This document shows positions 35,500-46,892 of a DNA stretch of 64,000 bases, piece by piece. Positions within the stretch are counted from its first letter, which is position 1. The number at the start of each line of letters is the position of its first letter. The position numbers and the translations under genes were made by a program. The DNA comes from Morchella semilibera (taxonomy: Eukaryota; Ascomycota; Pezizomycetes; Pezizales; Morchellaceae), in assembly GCA_009192285.1 (NCBI GenBank), contig WBVU01000008.1:2056370-2120369 (forward strand). The letters run 5' to 3'. A model generated the notes under the pieces. That model was given only the letters and a program-made list of their open reading frames with translations, was not told where the DNA came from and did no database searches.

Positions 35500-37436
35500 A
35501 TGCTGCTACGGGGGCCCGCACAGGAGACGGAAGGCGGGCAAGGGGGTGTTTGGAGGGTCGGCAGAGGAGGGTGGAAGTGTGAAAAGAATGAGAGATGGGG
35601 GGAGAGGGGGGGGGGGTGGGAGTAGTATAAAAGAGGATTTTTTTTTGTTCCTCCACTGACCGATGACAAGCGGCTGATTAACTGTGGCGATGTAAGTGTT
35701 GGAACCTGAAGAAACGTAGTAAACACGGGTTATTATTCTATGGGTATCTGGCGCTTGTGGGTATTGCAATATTGTTGTTACGTCAGACCAGGAGGCTCCA
35801 GCGTTGAAGGTTGAGAAGAAATATATGGGCCAGGTAAGAAGAGATAGATGAAAGGGGGCCGTGAACGGGGTGACAGAGGCACGGCAAAAGGGGCAATAGC
35901 AAGTAAGACTCGAGACTTGCAGAAGTAGTAGCAAACAAAACAGAAGGAACACTCCGGGGGGCGAAGACCCGCGTTAAGAGAAACGCTAATAAGAGGTACA
36001 ACAGCAGTGGGGGCAGATAGTGGCTAGAGAGATAGCCCGAGCAAAGGGGAAAGGGAAAGGGTCTCTCTATCCTAAGACTTCAGGGAGTAATGTAAGTAGG
36101 GTAGGGGGGGTTGTGCACACACGATACGATACGATGGACTTAGGTTGGTTGTAGTGGGAAAAAAAAATAAGCTAATCAACAGATTCTGGGGTGGCTGCGG
36201 ATTGGGGGATGAGCGCCTGCAGCGCCTGAATGGATGAGATGTTTGTATGGGCTAGATAACTTGATGGATTTTGATGTGTGCGTGTGTGCGTGTATGGCTA
36301 TGTGTGTGTGGACAGATTGATGGATGGGCCAACGTGATGGCAAAGAGCGTGTGCGGGAGCTAACCGGTACTGCAGCTGGGGATCACTCACCAGAACTTGG
36401 GTTTTTTTTTTAAAAAAAAAAAAAAAAAAGCGGGTAGAGTAAATCCTGGAACGTGCCCCAAGTGCTGAAGAGACAAAAAAAAAAACACTCACAGGCCAGA
36501 GAAAGGAGACTGTGGTATGTATGTAGGTATGTATCTAACTTCTAGTACGGCCTAAGGCTCTTTGCGGTAGGACAAAGGTATGGGGAAAGGGCCAAATTGA
36601 AAATCGTTGGGACAGATGGGCCAACGAGAAAGATGAACCCGCAAGGTCTGCAGACTGTCACCTAGCAGTACATGTAGTGTCAACAGGGAGGATATTAACT
36701 GGCTGATCAACTGGTGGATGTTCTGTGTGGTAACTATAGTAGGGGTTCAGTGAATTACTTTTCAGTCAGTCACGCAAGTATGTCTTTCTCCAATGTGGCA
36801 ACCGAGAGCGTGATGGGGTACGCGTAAAAAAAAAAAAGTAGGTACATACAGGTCCAAAGAGCCTCAACCTACGAATGCATCACCTTACACAATTTAGATG
36901 GGGGATCTCTCACTTCAAGATGTAGGCTGTAGCTGATGCTAACTTACATGCACTTTACAGACGCAGAGAGATTCATGGATACCCCCAATTAGGAACACAC
37001 ATGGATGACGGGGGAGTGCTTGAGATAGAGAGCAAATTTGGGGATGGTTGTGGAGCTGCCGAGAGAGTGTGGCGCACGGGACCAACTTTCTAGGACTAGT
37101 ATGGCTTTTCCCCAGAGTCAAGCACCCACCGGACCTAACTTGCAAGGAATGTGATGTAAACAGCACAGTGGCTCAACGCGTGACGTGACTCCAGCTCCCC
37201 CCAACCCCAGACTCAACTTGCTCTGTACTGCCGCACCCGACTCTGAGGCTACTTACGGCACCTGCAGTAACAATACATCTATACATATAGTCATCACAAC
37301 AACAATATTATCAGCCCCCCTCCCAAGAATTCTTACCAAAGTGTCCTTCTTTCGTATCGTGTCTACCTTACACATCTTTCTCTACCCATTCTGTGGTTGA
37401 GATCTCTATGCTCCTTGCCCCCAGCCAGCTCTGGAT
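35500..37436. other. Divergent promoter interval, FHA gene/nvj2
   Basis: Nearly 2 kb of shared upstream DNA with a T/C-rich leader next to the FHA start, T-A homopolymer runs at about 36401-36429 and GT runs near 36275-36310. No gene, and no GAGTGAT element seen. Confidence 0.5.
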
Positions 37437-40436
37437 ATGAGCTTTCTATCGTTTCTCGTTGTTTACCTGGTCGGAGGGATTTCTTTCTTGCCTTTATTAC
37501 TCGGTCTCATCATACTCTATGCTCATTTCACCTTTCCACATGTCCTCCTCGAGGAGCCTATCTCTGACTTGATCCGGGAAGGAGATGAAGATAAAGTACT
37601 AAAGATAGATGACGAAAAGCTGTCCAGAAGGTCTACTGCTTCCGCCGATGTCGCTGCAGGTTACTTTGCCGTTACCAGAGAATTCGTCCCTGGGGGTGTG
37701 AATGGCAAACCACCAGAACGGACATCTCCGGCCGGAAAAAGCATTCCCGTAAATGATTCTCCCGGTGTAGTTCAATCCATGTACAGCAGGTTCTTTGACA
37801 GGCGAGCAAGCACCGCAGCCGCAGACCAAAATGGGGGAGATAAGAAGGTCCGAAGGGCCAGGAATGAATTTTACGTGGTTTTGAGGTGCGTCTGTACATT
37901 AGTTCCTTACATCAAAAAACATGATACTCACAGTTCCCGCTGCTATACAGACACGGGCACCTCATGCTATATGACGACTCCGATCAGACTGAAGTTCGTC
38001 TTGTCATCTCCTTGAGCTTATACAAGGTCAGCATCTATGGCGGAGGCGAATCGATCCCAGAAGGGGAGCTCTATATCCGCCGAAATGCCATCTGCTTGTC
38101 TAGAAAAAATAGTGCTATTGACCCGGCTCTGGATACCAATACTGTTGCTATGCCATTCTTCTTGTTCTCTGAGAATTGTTCCCTGAAAGAGGACTTTTAT
38201 TTTGCACTTCTCAAAAATCAGGAAAAATCTTACAATGATCCTGCTACAATATCACCGACGCCGCAACGTTTCGAACAGAAACATATTATATCTCTACTAC
38301 AGCGTTTACATTCTTCGGAGGAACATTTACAGATGAACTGGGTCAACGGGCTATTCGGACGTCTCTTCTTGGCTATATATAAGACTCCCGAGGTCGAAAA
38401 AATGATTCGAACGAGAATAACAAAAAAGATTGCTAGGGTTAATAAACCCAACTTTCTCTCCGATATCGTCTTACAGAAGGTCCATGTCGGTGAGGGTGTT
38501 CCATATATAACAAACCCTCGATTAAAAGAGTTTAATGCAGATGGTGATTTTTCTGCGGAGGCCGACGTCAATTATACTGGCAATTTTCGATTGGTATGTT
38601 ACAAATCTTTAGTGTCAAAGTCAACACGCTAATTGGAATATCTCCGGTGTATTTTAGGAGGTTGCCGCTAAAGCTACATTACAGCTGCCGGGTCGTTTTA
38701 GACCTAGAGAGGTGAATTTAGTGCTAAGCGTTGTCTTGAAAAGGCTTGAAGGGCATGCGATCATCAGAATTAAGCCTCCTCCGAGTAACAGGATATGGAT
38801 GGCCTTTGAAACAATGCCTAAGATGGAGCTCGATATCGAGCCAATTGTGGGCTCGCGACAAATAATTTGGAATCCTATCCTCCGTATAATCGAGAGTCGG
38901 GTACGGGAAGTAATAGCGGAAACTCTTGTACTTCCGCATTATGACGACACCCCATTCACAGATACCTTACACCAGTTGTTCAGGGGTGGGATCTGGGAGG
39001 AGGCACTCAGCAACGGAAATTCTACCGAAAGCGAATCAGGAGCCGAGAAGGGGGTTGTGGACGATGTCGACAAGGATGAAGCTCTTGAGGAAGAGATCTC
39101 AGAGGATGTTGTAGAAAATTCTTTGAGACAGGTAAATGAAAGAACCATGAGCATGCCAATAATTTCACAAGCAGAAACAGTTCTGGATAAACAAAAGTCC
39201 GCCTCAATAATTGGTCTGAGCGAGCCACCGGATAGCCCTCGAGCCATTACAAGGTCACCCTCTTTAAAGTCAACCCAGAGCGAGCGGAAAACAAAATCAC
39301 AAAGAGCGCAAACGTTAACAACAATATCACCTCCATCACCCAGTGTGATTACGGATGCGGTTAATGTCACGGCCGTTCGAGGCAAAACAGATGTCTCAGA
39401 TAAAGGTGTTACTTCAGCGGTAATGTCCATGAGCAGGTCGAGGTCATCGTCCAGTCCCCACTCCCCGCCTCAAACAAACCCGGCATCACCCACTGGGCCA
39501 AAATTCAATGTGGATGCTTTAACACCTGATGTTTCAATTGACCAACCTTCAGACAAAAGTAGTTATTCGTCCTCATATGAAGACCGAACGGACGAGGTTG
39601 TCTCTAGGGCACGAGGCGCTAAAGGAACACCTAGCCCAGCTCGTAGCGTTTCCGGAAGCTCTGCAAGGAGTTTGGCCGTAACAAATTCGCCTTCTATTCC
39701 AAACGCCTCTGATTCAACCTCAAATTTGGCGAACGTTATCTTCCCTAAAGCGCTCCAAGAAAAGCCATCTTTTGTGGCAGTAGCTTCTGCGACCGCAGCT
39801 GTGAGGAATTGGTATAAAACGCGGAATTCACAGGGTGAACCACCATCGCAACCGACTGAACCCCCTAATAAGCAACCAGGTTCACGGTCTCTTCAGCCAG
39901 GTTCACGATCTCTTCCGCCAGTGACAATTCCTCCACCAGTGGCGAAGAAAACACCACCAATCAACGTTCCTAAGCGGAAATCACTACCACCACCATTACT
40001 TCCCTCTAGGAATAAAACCCGCGTGACACCAGCTCCACCCATTCCGCCACGAGACCTATCTCCATTTAACGGTGGAGCTGATCACTTACTGGTTGTGGCA
40101 GCACCGGACTCAGAACCCCCTTCGCCTTCCCAAACTGTGGATGGTGAAGACAGTGATTACATACGCAAAAACGCGACACATAATGGCAGCGTTGAGTCCC
40201 ACCTCATGTTTCCTTCATCCAAAGATTCTGAATCTGCATCGGTATCTATAAATTCTCCGGGTCTCCCTAGACGTAGCAGATCGCTGAGGACTGCCAGTGG
40301 GGCGATAGATAGGGAGCGAGAGCATGAGAGGGCGGTAAGGCGTGAAAAAGAGGCTGAACGGGAAGCATGGCATGCTGCAGAAGAGGCAGAGTTAAGAACG
40401 AAGGTCCCTTGGGAGCCAGATGAATCTTTAACCTGA
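37437..40436 (+). CDS. nvj2: Nvj2/TEX2-type SMP-domain lipid-transfer protein
   Basis: Nvj2 and TEX2 are ER-anchored tethers that carry ceramide and other lipids at contact sites through an SMP domain. Three exons (37437-37885, 37951-38593, 38658-40436; introns AG|GTGCGT and TTG|GTATGT) give 956 residues. Residues 5-35 form a hydrophobic anchor (FLVVYLVGGISFLPLLLGLI). A PH-like segment follows (GHLMLYDDSDQTEVRLVISL). The SMP-LTD domain covers about 280-500, opening HLQMNWVNGLFGRLFLAIYK and including FLSDIVLQKVHVGEGVPYI and AFETMPKMELDIEPIVGS. The last 450 residues are disordered, Ser/Pro-rich, with a tandem PGSRSL repeat and poly-Pro segments, ending in a short charged helix (EREHERAVRREKEAEREAW). 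No stop or frameshift interrupts it. Confidence 0.9.
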
Positions 40437-40901
40437 TTTATCATCTTTTATGTTTGGGATATTTCACCGACCATAGGAGCGGCCGTAGATTTCTTTTTCG
40501 TTGAGAATAGCTGGTTTCTTGATTTGTTTTTTTGGGATCATTGTTATCTATGGATTGGTGTTGATCTCCATCAGCTCAATAGGCGTGCTTGATATTTGAA
40601 ATTGGGAACGAAAGGCCGGGCAAGATAGAGTTCTCAGTGTATTTTTTTTCGTTGTCTTTTATTTGTTTCACTCCTATATTCAGATGGGCGAGACAGATCT
40701 TTTATGGCGTCAACTTGCAGTATTTTGGAGTTTTTGTTCTCATATTTGTGGGGTTTAGGTTTTCTTTTTGTTATCTGCTTTCTTCTTTCCCCTTTGCAAC
40801 ATATTCCGCAAGTATTTCCAGAACAATTAATTGTATTGGGGAGGTGTGAAATATCAGTTGATTATTGTGAATAAGCAAAATTTATCCTAGGCATCAGTGT
40901 C

Positions 40902-40919
40902 CGAGTGATGTTATGTGAC
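40902..40919 (+). repeat. Dispersed GAGTGAT element, variant copy
   Basis: CCGAGTGAT-GTTA-TGTGACTC, matching the 486 copy in having TGTGA as its second half. It lies between the 3' ends of nvj2 and sui1. Confidence 0.5.
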
Positions 40920-41060
40920 TCATGTTCCCTAGTCAACAATCTTCAGATGAAAAACACACCCACAAAACCCCACACAGCGCACTATCCAGAGGTATGTAAC
41001 CTTCCTGCAGATAGGAGCCCCAGAGACAGTACACACCCTAGGTTTAGGTTAGGTTTACCT

Positions 41061-41153
41061 ATGTACTACGGTGTGGAGGGTAAGTGAGTAGAACGTAGCA
41101 ACGCAAACCGCACCGCCGAGTTCTACTCACTTACCCTTCACACCGTAGTACAT
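41061..41153. repeat. 34-bp inverted repeat, 25-nt loop
   Basis: Left arm 41061-41094 (ATGTACTACGGTGTG...GAGTAGAAC) and right arm 41120-41153 are reverse complements at 33 of 34 positions (one G/A difference). The loop is 41095-41119. Transcribed, it would form a long stem. No ORF crosses it. Confidence 0.85.
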
Positions 41154-41555
41154 GACCATTGCATGGTGTGGTGTGTGGGCGAGCTCTAACCTAAAACAGG
41201 AACGGCAACACCTGTATCACAACTCGAACAAACAGGAGGGTTGTGTTTCTTGTTTCGAATATACAGTTTTGCGCATCGAAGTTTAATTCGCAGGTCCTGC
41301 GGGGAGGAGCGCTCGTGAAACAACACAGGCACATGTATGTCCAGTCGATCTCGACAAGGAAAAACAGGACATCTCGCAGATTTTTGACATCTACTTGCGT
41401 GTTGCTAATTTACACTGCTAATTGTTCTGACACTTCCTCTCCATGAGTCCACCACGCCTCTAAAAATTACACAGTGCATTGTCAATGCCTGACCCCCCAT
41501 GCTCCAGCGCTTACAAGAGAAAAAACCAACACCATGGTAAAAAATACATACCAAG

Positions 41556-41584
41556 ACCCCCCCAACCCCAACCCCAACCCCAAC
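41556..41584 (+). repeat. CCCCAA tandem array, first
   Basis: About four and a half CCCCAA units. The complement, TTGGGG, could form a G-quadruplex. Confidence 0.8.
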
Positions 41585-41713
41585 GGACCCCAAAAACAAA
41601 GCAACTGTGGCTCCGTGTCGGTATCCCCTGACCCAGATCCCTCTTTGGCCGACTTGTGATCTGTCCTCAACAGCATTACCCGGTGCCCTAAAACCGAAGT
41701 TCAAGTTTGCCCT

Positions 41714-41748
41714 CCAACCCCAACCCCAACCCCAACCCCAACCCCAAC
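41714..41748 (+). repeat. CCCCAA tandem array, second
   Basis: About six CCCCAA units, 130 bp from the first array in the same orientation. This is not the usual ascomycete telomere unit (CCCTAA). Confidence 0.8.
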
Positions 41749-42630
41749 ATCCCCTGGGTGTTTCGAAACGTTGTACAAAGTAAGGTATTACTTCGATCCG
41801 TCTATTGATTGATTGAGAGAAAGATAAGATACATGCCCGGAGAGGTGGTGCTGCTGCTGGGCTGTGTGGTTCCTATTAATACAGTTGCTGCTACATAAAT
41901 ACATACCCTCCCTGCGCCATGCGCCATTTCAACCGCGAAATGCTCTCATGGGAGAGGTATCGTGGCAGTGGCGGCGCAGCAAATGTATGCTCTACAAAGG
42001 TATTAGTGTGCAGAGCAAAGTGTAGAGTACGGTACTGTGTCTATCGCGATTTGCCCTGGTTTCAACCGTCATCGACGGTTCCAGCAGGTCATCTGGACGG
42101 AAGCGAGAAATAAGCAAATTGTCACTGGTCCATCTCTACGTCATAACCCCCCCCTACTACTAACCCCTATTATTGCAATGCGCTGCCATTCCTCGTCAGT
42201 TTTACCCCACTACTTTAGCAACCTTTACAGCTCTCATGTACCCCGCCTTGCTTCATCCCGGCTCCGCCTCCGGATATCAATAAGCTCTTGATCTAGAACA
42301 AAATTGTTTCTTTCAAACATCGTTTATATTTGGAAGATTAGGGCCATGACTGGCCCTTTTTAATGGCATAGCAACTAAATACTAGTACACAAAAACAAAG
42401 CAAAATACATTCACACCTCGCTGTAAGCATGAAAAGGAGAGCTAAACAGCTAAGCCTGAAAGAGAGAGAAAAGCTCGTTTGAGTTATAGTCAAGTATTTT
42501 TGCTTTTTCTTACGCAACTATTTAACCTTCGGACAAAACCCATCTGCCGATGAGCATCTTTACCGGACAGTCTCCTTCTCCTATATAAACCAAAAGGTTG
42601 GTGGAGAGGAACAGGCCGGAGACGCAAGGC

Positions 42631-43486
42631 TTAAAATCCGTGGATCTAGATAGAAGGTTAGATAAATGCTTGTGATGTAGCAGCATAAGAGTGGAATCTT
42701 ACTTTAATATTCTCCTTGGCCAAAGCGTATTTGCCCATCTTGTCTTTATCTTTGTCGGTGAGAAAATCCATCACCTTGGTACGGTGATCTCCCTGGAGCT
42801 GGATCACCTCCCCCATGTCTTTATCCTGAATGATGGTGCCATTGCAGGCTGGGATTGTACAACGTCAGCGCTCTTATTCGTTATCGCGATCGCGATCGTG
42901 GCCGATAAGGTAGGGTAAGGTAAGGTAAGGTAAGGGGCAAGGGTGACACAAAATGTGTTGAGGGATTTCCCCTATCTGGACCAGGGTGCAACGCAGAGAG
43001 AGAAAGAGAGAGTAAGATGTGAGACCAACCGTATTCCTTCTTGAAAGCTTTGAGAAGAGCTTTCGGGCTGTAATCCTTAGATAACCCTTGGACAGTCGTC
43101 AACGTCTTACGACCGTTGCGCTCTATACAAAAGAGGCCAAGTCAGCAGATACTCGAGATGAATGATGCGATATCTCAGGAGATGGAAGTCATTGAGGAAC
43201 TTACGTTGGATACGAATATGGACGTAATTCTTTGGCTGGGTATCACCAACGTCGTCGGCGAAAGGATCTAGAAGAATGCCGTCAGTAAACAGTCATAGTA
43301 ATCAAGCGACAGCATTCATCTACCCCCTTCAGCTGCAAGTCCTTCCCCCAGTCTAGTAGCACAACAGGGAGCTAATTTCCCGCTTTAAGTGCTGATTAGG
43401 GGGAGAAGGAGATCTGCAGCGAAGGTTGATGGAGGTAGAGACAACAATGAAGACCTACCATTAACCTTGAGATTTTCGATGGACAT
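42631..43486 (-). CDS. sui1: Translation initiation factor eIF1 (SUI1)
   Basis: eIF1 binds the 40S subunit near the P site and enforces AUG selection. Five exons (43486-43459, 43267-43205, 43122-43030, 42848-42703, 42645-42631) encode 114 residues. They read MSIENLKVND, then PKNYVHIRIQQRNGRKTLTT, VQGLSKDYSPKALLKAFKK, ACNGTIIQDKDMGEVIQLQG, and the ending ENIKIHGF. Every splice restores frame, and length and sequence match fungal eIF1 closely. The last exon is only 15 nt. Intron 3 contains a small TAAGG/GGTAA repeat (about 42905-42935). The start is fixed by the conserved MSIENL. Confidence 0.97.
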
Positions 43487-44517
43487 AAACAAACTGCGAG
43501 GGGGGTGTTGTATGCGGGAGTGTTAGGAATGTTCCTTAGGCGGAGGAGATAGATGGCGATAGTCGGGTACGAAGTTTCTAGAGTGTGTGAAGCTGGGTTG
43601 TTGATCTTGGTGAGAGAAGAAGAGGAAGAGGTTTGAGGTGGACGAGGGGTTAGGAGATTTAAATACTAGTGAGGGCAACGGAAAGACTAAGACCAAGGTA
43701 AGGTAAAAGGATGGATGGGTTGGCTGTGCCAGACTGACTGCCAGTGTGACTGAGAGAAAGGCCGCTGCAAGCAGCTAGCAGGGTAAGCGACCATAAACCG
43801 CGGAACGACTTGGCATTCTGATCTGGTTGGGTGGTAGGCTGTGACTAATTTGTGTCCCGGACTCTTTACACTTCCTCAAGAATCTTTGACCGTGTTGGTA
43901 TTCTTATGCTACACACATAAAATCTGTGTGGCAGTCTCACTTGAGCAAGATATTATTATATTTGCCACATAATAAGAAGGGGAAAAAATACTGGCTCTTA
44001 AAATTGCCGCAGCAGAGCAGCTCATCGCTGCACCTTAGAGCTTTCGCTGGTACCACTAGAACGGCATTGTGGCGACACTCACGACGTGAGGTCCCTCCAT
44101 ATCCCTCACCTCCCCCAGGACGACCACTCGGTAGGGCTGACCCGACCGGTTGTGTAGAGGGTTGGGCAATAAGATTGTACCTACGTCAATAGTTTCACGC
44201 CAAATTATTGCACCCACAGCGAATAATCGATGTGATATCAAAAAGAGCTCGAAACGCCCCACAAAACCGGCCCGAACAGAACGAAAAGAAAGAAAAAAGA
44301 GGAAGAAGCCAGACATCCTCACAGTGTATCACGATATATGATTTATTTCACAACGCAAGATATCACATTCCTTTTTTTTTTTTTTTTAAGAAAGAAACAT
44401 CAGCCTGCGCTTGCACTTATCTCGTGCAAAAAAAAAAAAAAAAGAGCTTCCCGTCTATCTTCGAGTATGTACGCATAAAAACCAGTCCTCGACCTTTTTT
44501 TATCCACCAAGCAAAAT
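43487..44517. other. Intergenic, sui1 promoter side
   Basis: About 1 kb between tandem minus genes. It has a T run (44372-44388) and A run (44429-44443) near the 3' end of atp18. No gene. Confidence 0.5.
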
Positions 44518-45105
44518 CTAGTGAGCTACAGGCTTTGCGTTCCTGTTGCGAGGGTCGTTCTTGAACTCCTCAGCTATAAAAATCCCCCCCGAGTTAGCAA
44601 CAAAAACCAACAGAAACCGCAACAGAAAACTCGACAACAAAGCAGGGTGGTCCGGGTGTATGCGATGGTAGCCAGAGAGGCAACGATAGGCCAGGAATAT
44701 CTGCCCCGCACAAGGCAAAGAGAGCCACAGACAGAAAAAAAAAAGAGAATCGACATTAGGAATTGTAAAAAAAGGGAACATACTGCCTGCGACAAGGTTG
44801 GCGAAGCCGTTGATTCCGTAAAAGATAACACCGCCTATTCACAACCTCTCAGTCAGTTCCCAGACTCCATCAATCGAACAGTTCCGATCCCATCAATTCG
44901 AAATGGAACAATCCCATCATATCATGTGCTCCCCGGACTCCGGGGGGGTGAACGTACCGGCAACGAAGAAGGGCCACATCGGCTGAGCTATAACTCCGTA
45001 CAACGTGGGTTAATGCAAGCCCTCTCAACATCTCACGGACAGAGCCGAGTACTAACCGACGGGAGTGGGCCATTTCCGGCCAAAGAGCTTGGTCATGAGA
45101 GACAT
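44518..45105 (-). CDS. atp18: ATP synthase subunit j (Atp18 / i-j subunit)
   Basis: A single-pass subunit of the mitochondrial F1Fo-ATP synthase membrane sector, linked to dimer stability. Four small exons (45105-45057, 44987-44958, 44834-44784, 44573-44518; 49, 30, 51 and 56 nt) join in frame to 61 residues. They read MSLMTKLFGRKWPTPV, AQPMWPFFVAG, GVIFYGINGFANLVAG and TEEFKNDPRNRNAKPVAH. KxFPTPVxxPxWPFFxAG and EEFKNDPRN are the family hallmarks. It is too short and split for simple ORF calling. Divergent from spc19, with 373 nt between starts. Confidence 0.94.
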
Positions 45106-45478
45106 TGTTCGTGAGGTGTTTGGTGGGGTAATTGAGTTGAGGGGTGGGTTTTCGACGTATCGCGGATGATGAGATGTGGTGAAGTTGTTCCGACTTTTGC
45201 GAAACGGACGTTGAAACTCGGGTTGGGGTTCGGATTTCCGAGTGGGTTAAAATTACGAAATGAACAAAATGTCTCACAAATGGAAATTAGCAATCAAATC
45301 GATTCAATCTAGTCTAAATATGGGCTTTCAGGGGCATCATTTCCTCACTCTTTACATATTCTGCGCTATGCTGCTGCCAAGCGAGCTGTCCGGGTGATGA
45401 GGTGTGAGGCTCTTGTTCAACCTCAAGCGATATCAACGATATCAACCTCCTTCGCGCCAAGTATCTATCCAAAAAATA
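45106..45478. other. Divergent promoter interval, atp18/spc19
   Basis: A compact 373-nt shared promoter. No element or gene seen. Confidence 0.5.
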
Positions 45479-46134
45479 ATGTCTAACCCACCACTTAACG
45501 GCACTATAGCCTCCCTACAAGGCTGCGTCGCCTCTCTCCAAAACTCCCAGCGCCTCCTCGACTCCTCAATTTCCATCCTCGACTCCGGTGTCCGCGACTT
45601 CCCGCGGATGAAGAAGGTCCTCCAATGTACAAGAGTTAGCTCCCCCCCCCCTCCCCACAGGAAGCCTATACGCATATATATTGACCGCACCAGCACTTTG
45701 AGCTAATATCGGAGCCCACCCTCTACGCCGCGCAAACCGCGCTTGCCTCCGAAATCGGCCCCGAAGTCGAGCACCTCCTCCGCCGTGTCGAGCAGCACCT
45801 GGCAAAGATGGAGCGCCGCGAGAAGTCGCTGATATCAAAGTCCGAGCTCCAGGAGGGCCGGCTCCAGCAGAAGCCGCATGTGAACAGAGGCGCAATCGGG
45901 AGGCCGGGAAGCAGGGCTGGGAACAACGCCAACGCGGAGAGACTGAAGATGCTGAAGAACAAGAAGGAGCGGCTGGCACATACGATCGAGAGGCTGGAGT
46001 TACAGGCGGGACACAAGGTACGGCGAGCTCCTTGTGTAAAGCGTGCTGGAAATGAAATGGAAGATGGGCTAATATGGATGTGTGGTGCACAGGAGAGGCA
46101 GATGAGGATGACAATGAATTATGGGCGCGGGTGA
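45479..46134 (+). CDS. spc19: DASH/Dam1 complex subunit Spc19
   Basis: Part of the ring-forming Dam1/DASH complex that couples kinetochores to microtubules. Three exons (45479-45634, 45694-46017, 46093-46134) give 173 residues. The N-terminal family signature is clear: SLQGCVASLQNSQRLLDSSI, then ILDSGVRDFPRMKKVLQ. After intron 1 it continues HFELISEPTLYAAQTALASE and IGPEVEHLLRRVEQHLAKME. The C-terminal half is a basic coiled coil (NAERLKMLKNKKERLAHTIE), and the last exon encodes ERQMRMTMNYGRG. The intron 1 donor GTTAGC is slightly unusual, but the spliced frame matches the family without a gap. Confidence 0.94.
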
Positions 46135-46526
46135 TGCTGGCATCAACAATAATACTAATACATGCGGGCGGGTAGTTATGGGGTTCAACGGCGTCACGGT
46201 TACGGAACGAAATTATGAGGTGAATAGAGCAAAATAAAGGCTAATGGTAATGGAACGTGTGTTTGTGGCCAAGGTCCTACATCGAGCTCCGAAACAGAAG
46301 CGTGTGCCACGAAACATCATATGCCGACCCACGAGACCAACACAAAAATCTTGAAAGCACTGCCGCCATGTGCTAGGTTGCCCAACCCAACCCCATTTCC
46401 CCCGCAGAATACAATCTCCTTCTTCCGTATGCTGGTATCCTCCAGTACCCGTTTTTAATCTACAGTTTAATTATGGCATTGCATGTAGTAGCTGTGGAGG
46501 TTATGTATAGAAACATTAAGTTCCAT

Positions 46527-46543
46527 CATATACTATCACTCGC
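46527..46543 (-). repeat. Dispersed GAGTGAT element, exact core
   Basis: On the minus strand: GCGCGAGTGAT-AGTA-TATGATGG, between the 3' ends of spc19 and sec2. Confidence 0.6.
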
Positions 46544-46836
46544 GCTCACCCACCCCTAACCCATTGGACAGAATCGATAGGCGTTACCCGTGACGATATC
46601 CCGAAATCTGCTCCATTGCCCTCGTCGCCCTTGCAGCGTCAAATCACGTCCCAGTCCCTTTCATCCCCCTTCAACTCTTTCACCCCCCTTCAACTCCTTC
46701 AACCCTCCCATCCCCCTTCCCCTTCAACCCTCTCACCCCCCTTCCCCTTCCCCTTCAACTCCTTCAACCCTTCCATCCCCCTTCCTTCAACCCTTGCATC
46801 CCCCTTCCACTTCAATCATCCCCTTCCCCTTCATCC

Positions 46837-46892
46837 TTCAACCCTTCAACCCTTCAACCCTTCAACCCTTCAACCCTTCAACCCTTCAACCC
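46837..46892 (+). repeat. TTCAACCC minisatellite
   Basis: About seven copies of an 8-bp unit, TTCAACCC. It sits inside a broader CCCTTCAAC/CCCTTCC-rich stretch from about 46660 that looks like older, diverged copies. Confidence 0.85.

Larger units (their letters stand above)
40437..42630. other. Convergent intergenic interval, nvj2/sui1
   Basis: 2.2 kb without a gene. It contains one variant GAGTGAT element (40902), an almost perfect 34-bp inverted repeat (41061-41153) and two CCCCAA arrays (41556-41584, 41714-41748). Confidence 0.55.

Noticed and set aside
41556-41748. Telomere or contig end
   Set aside because: Unique genes continue on both sides, so these CCCCAA arrays are interstitial.
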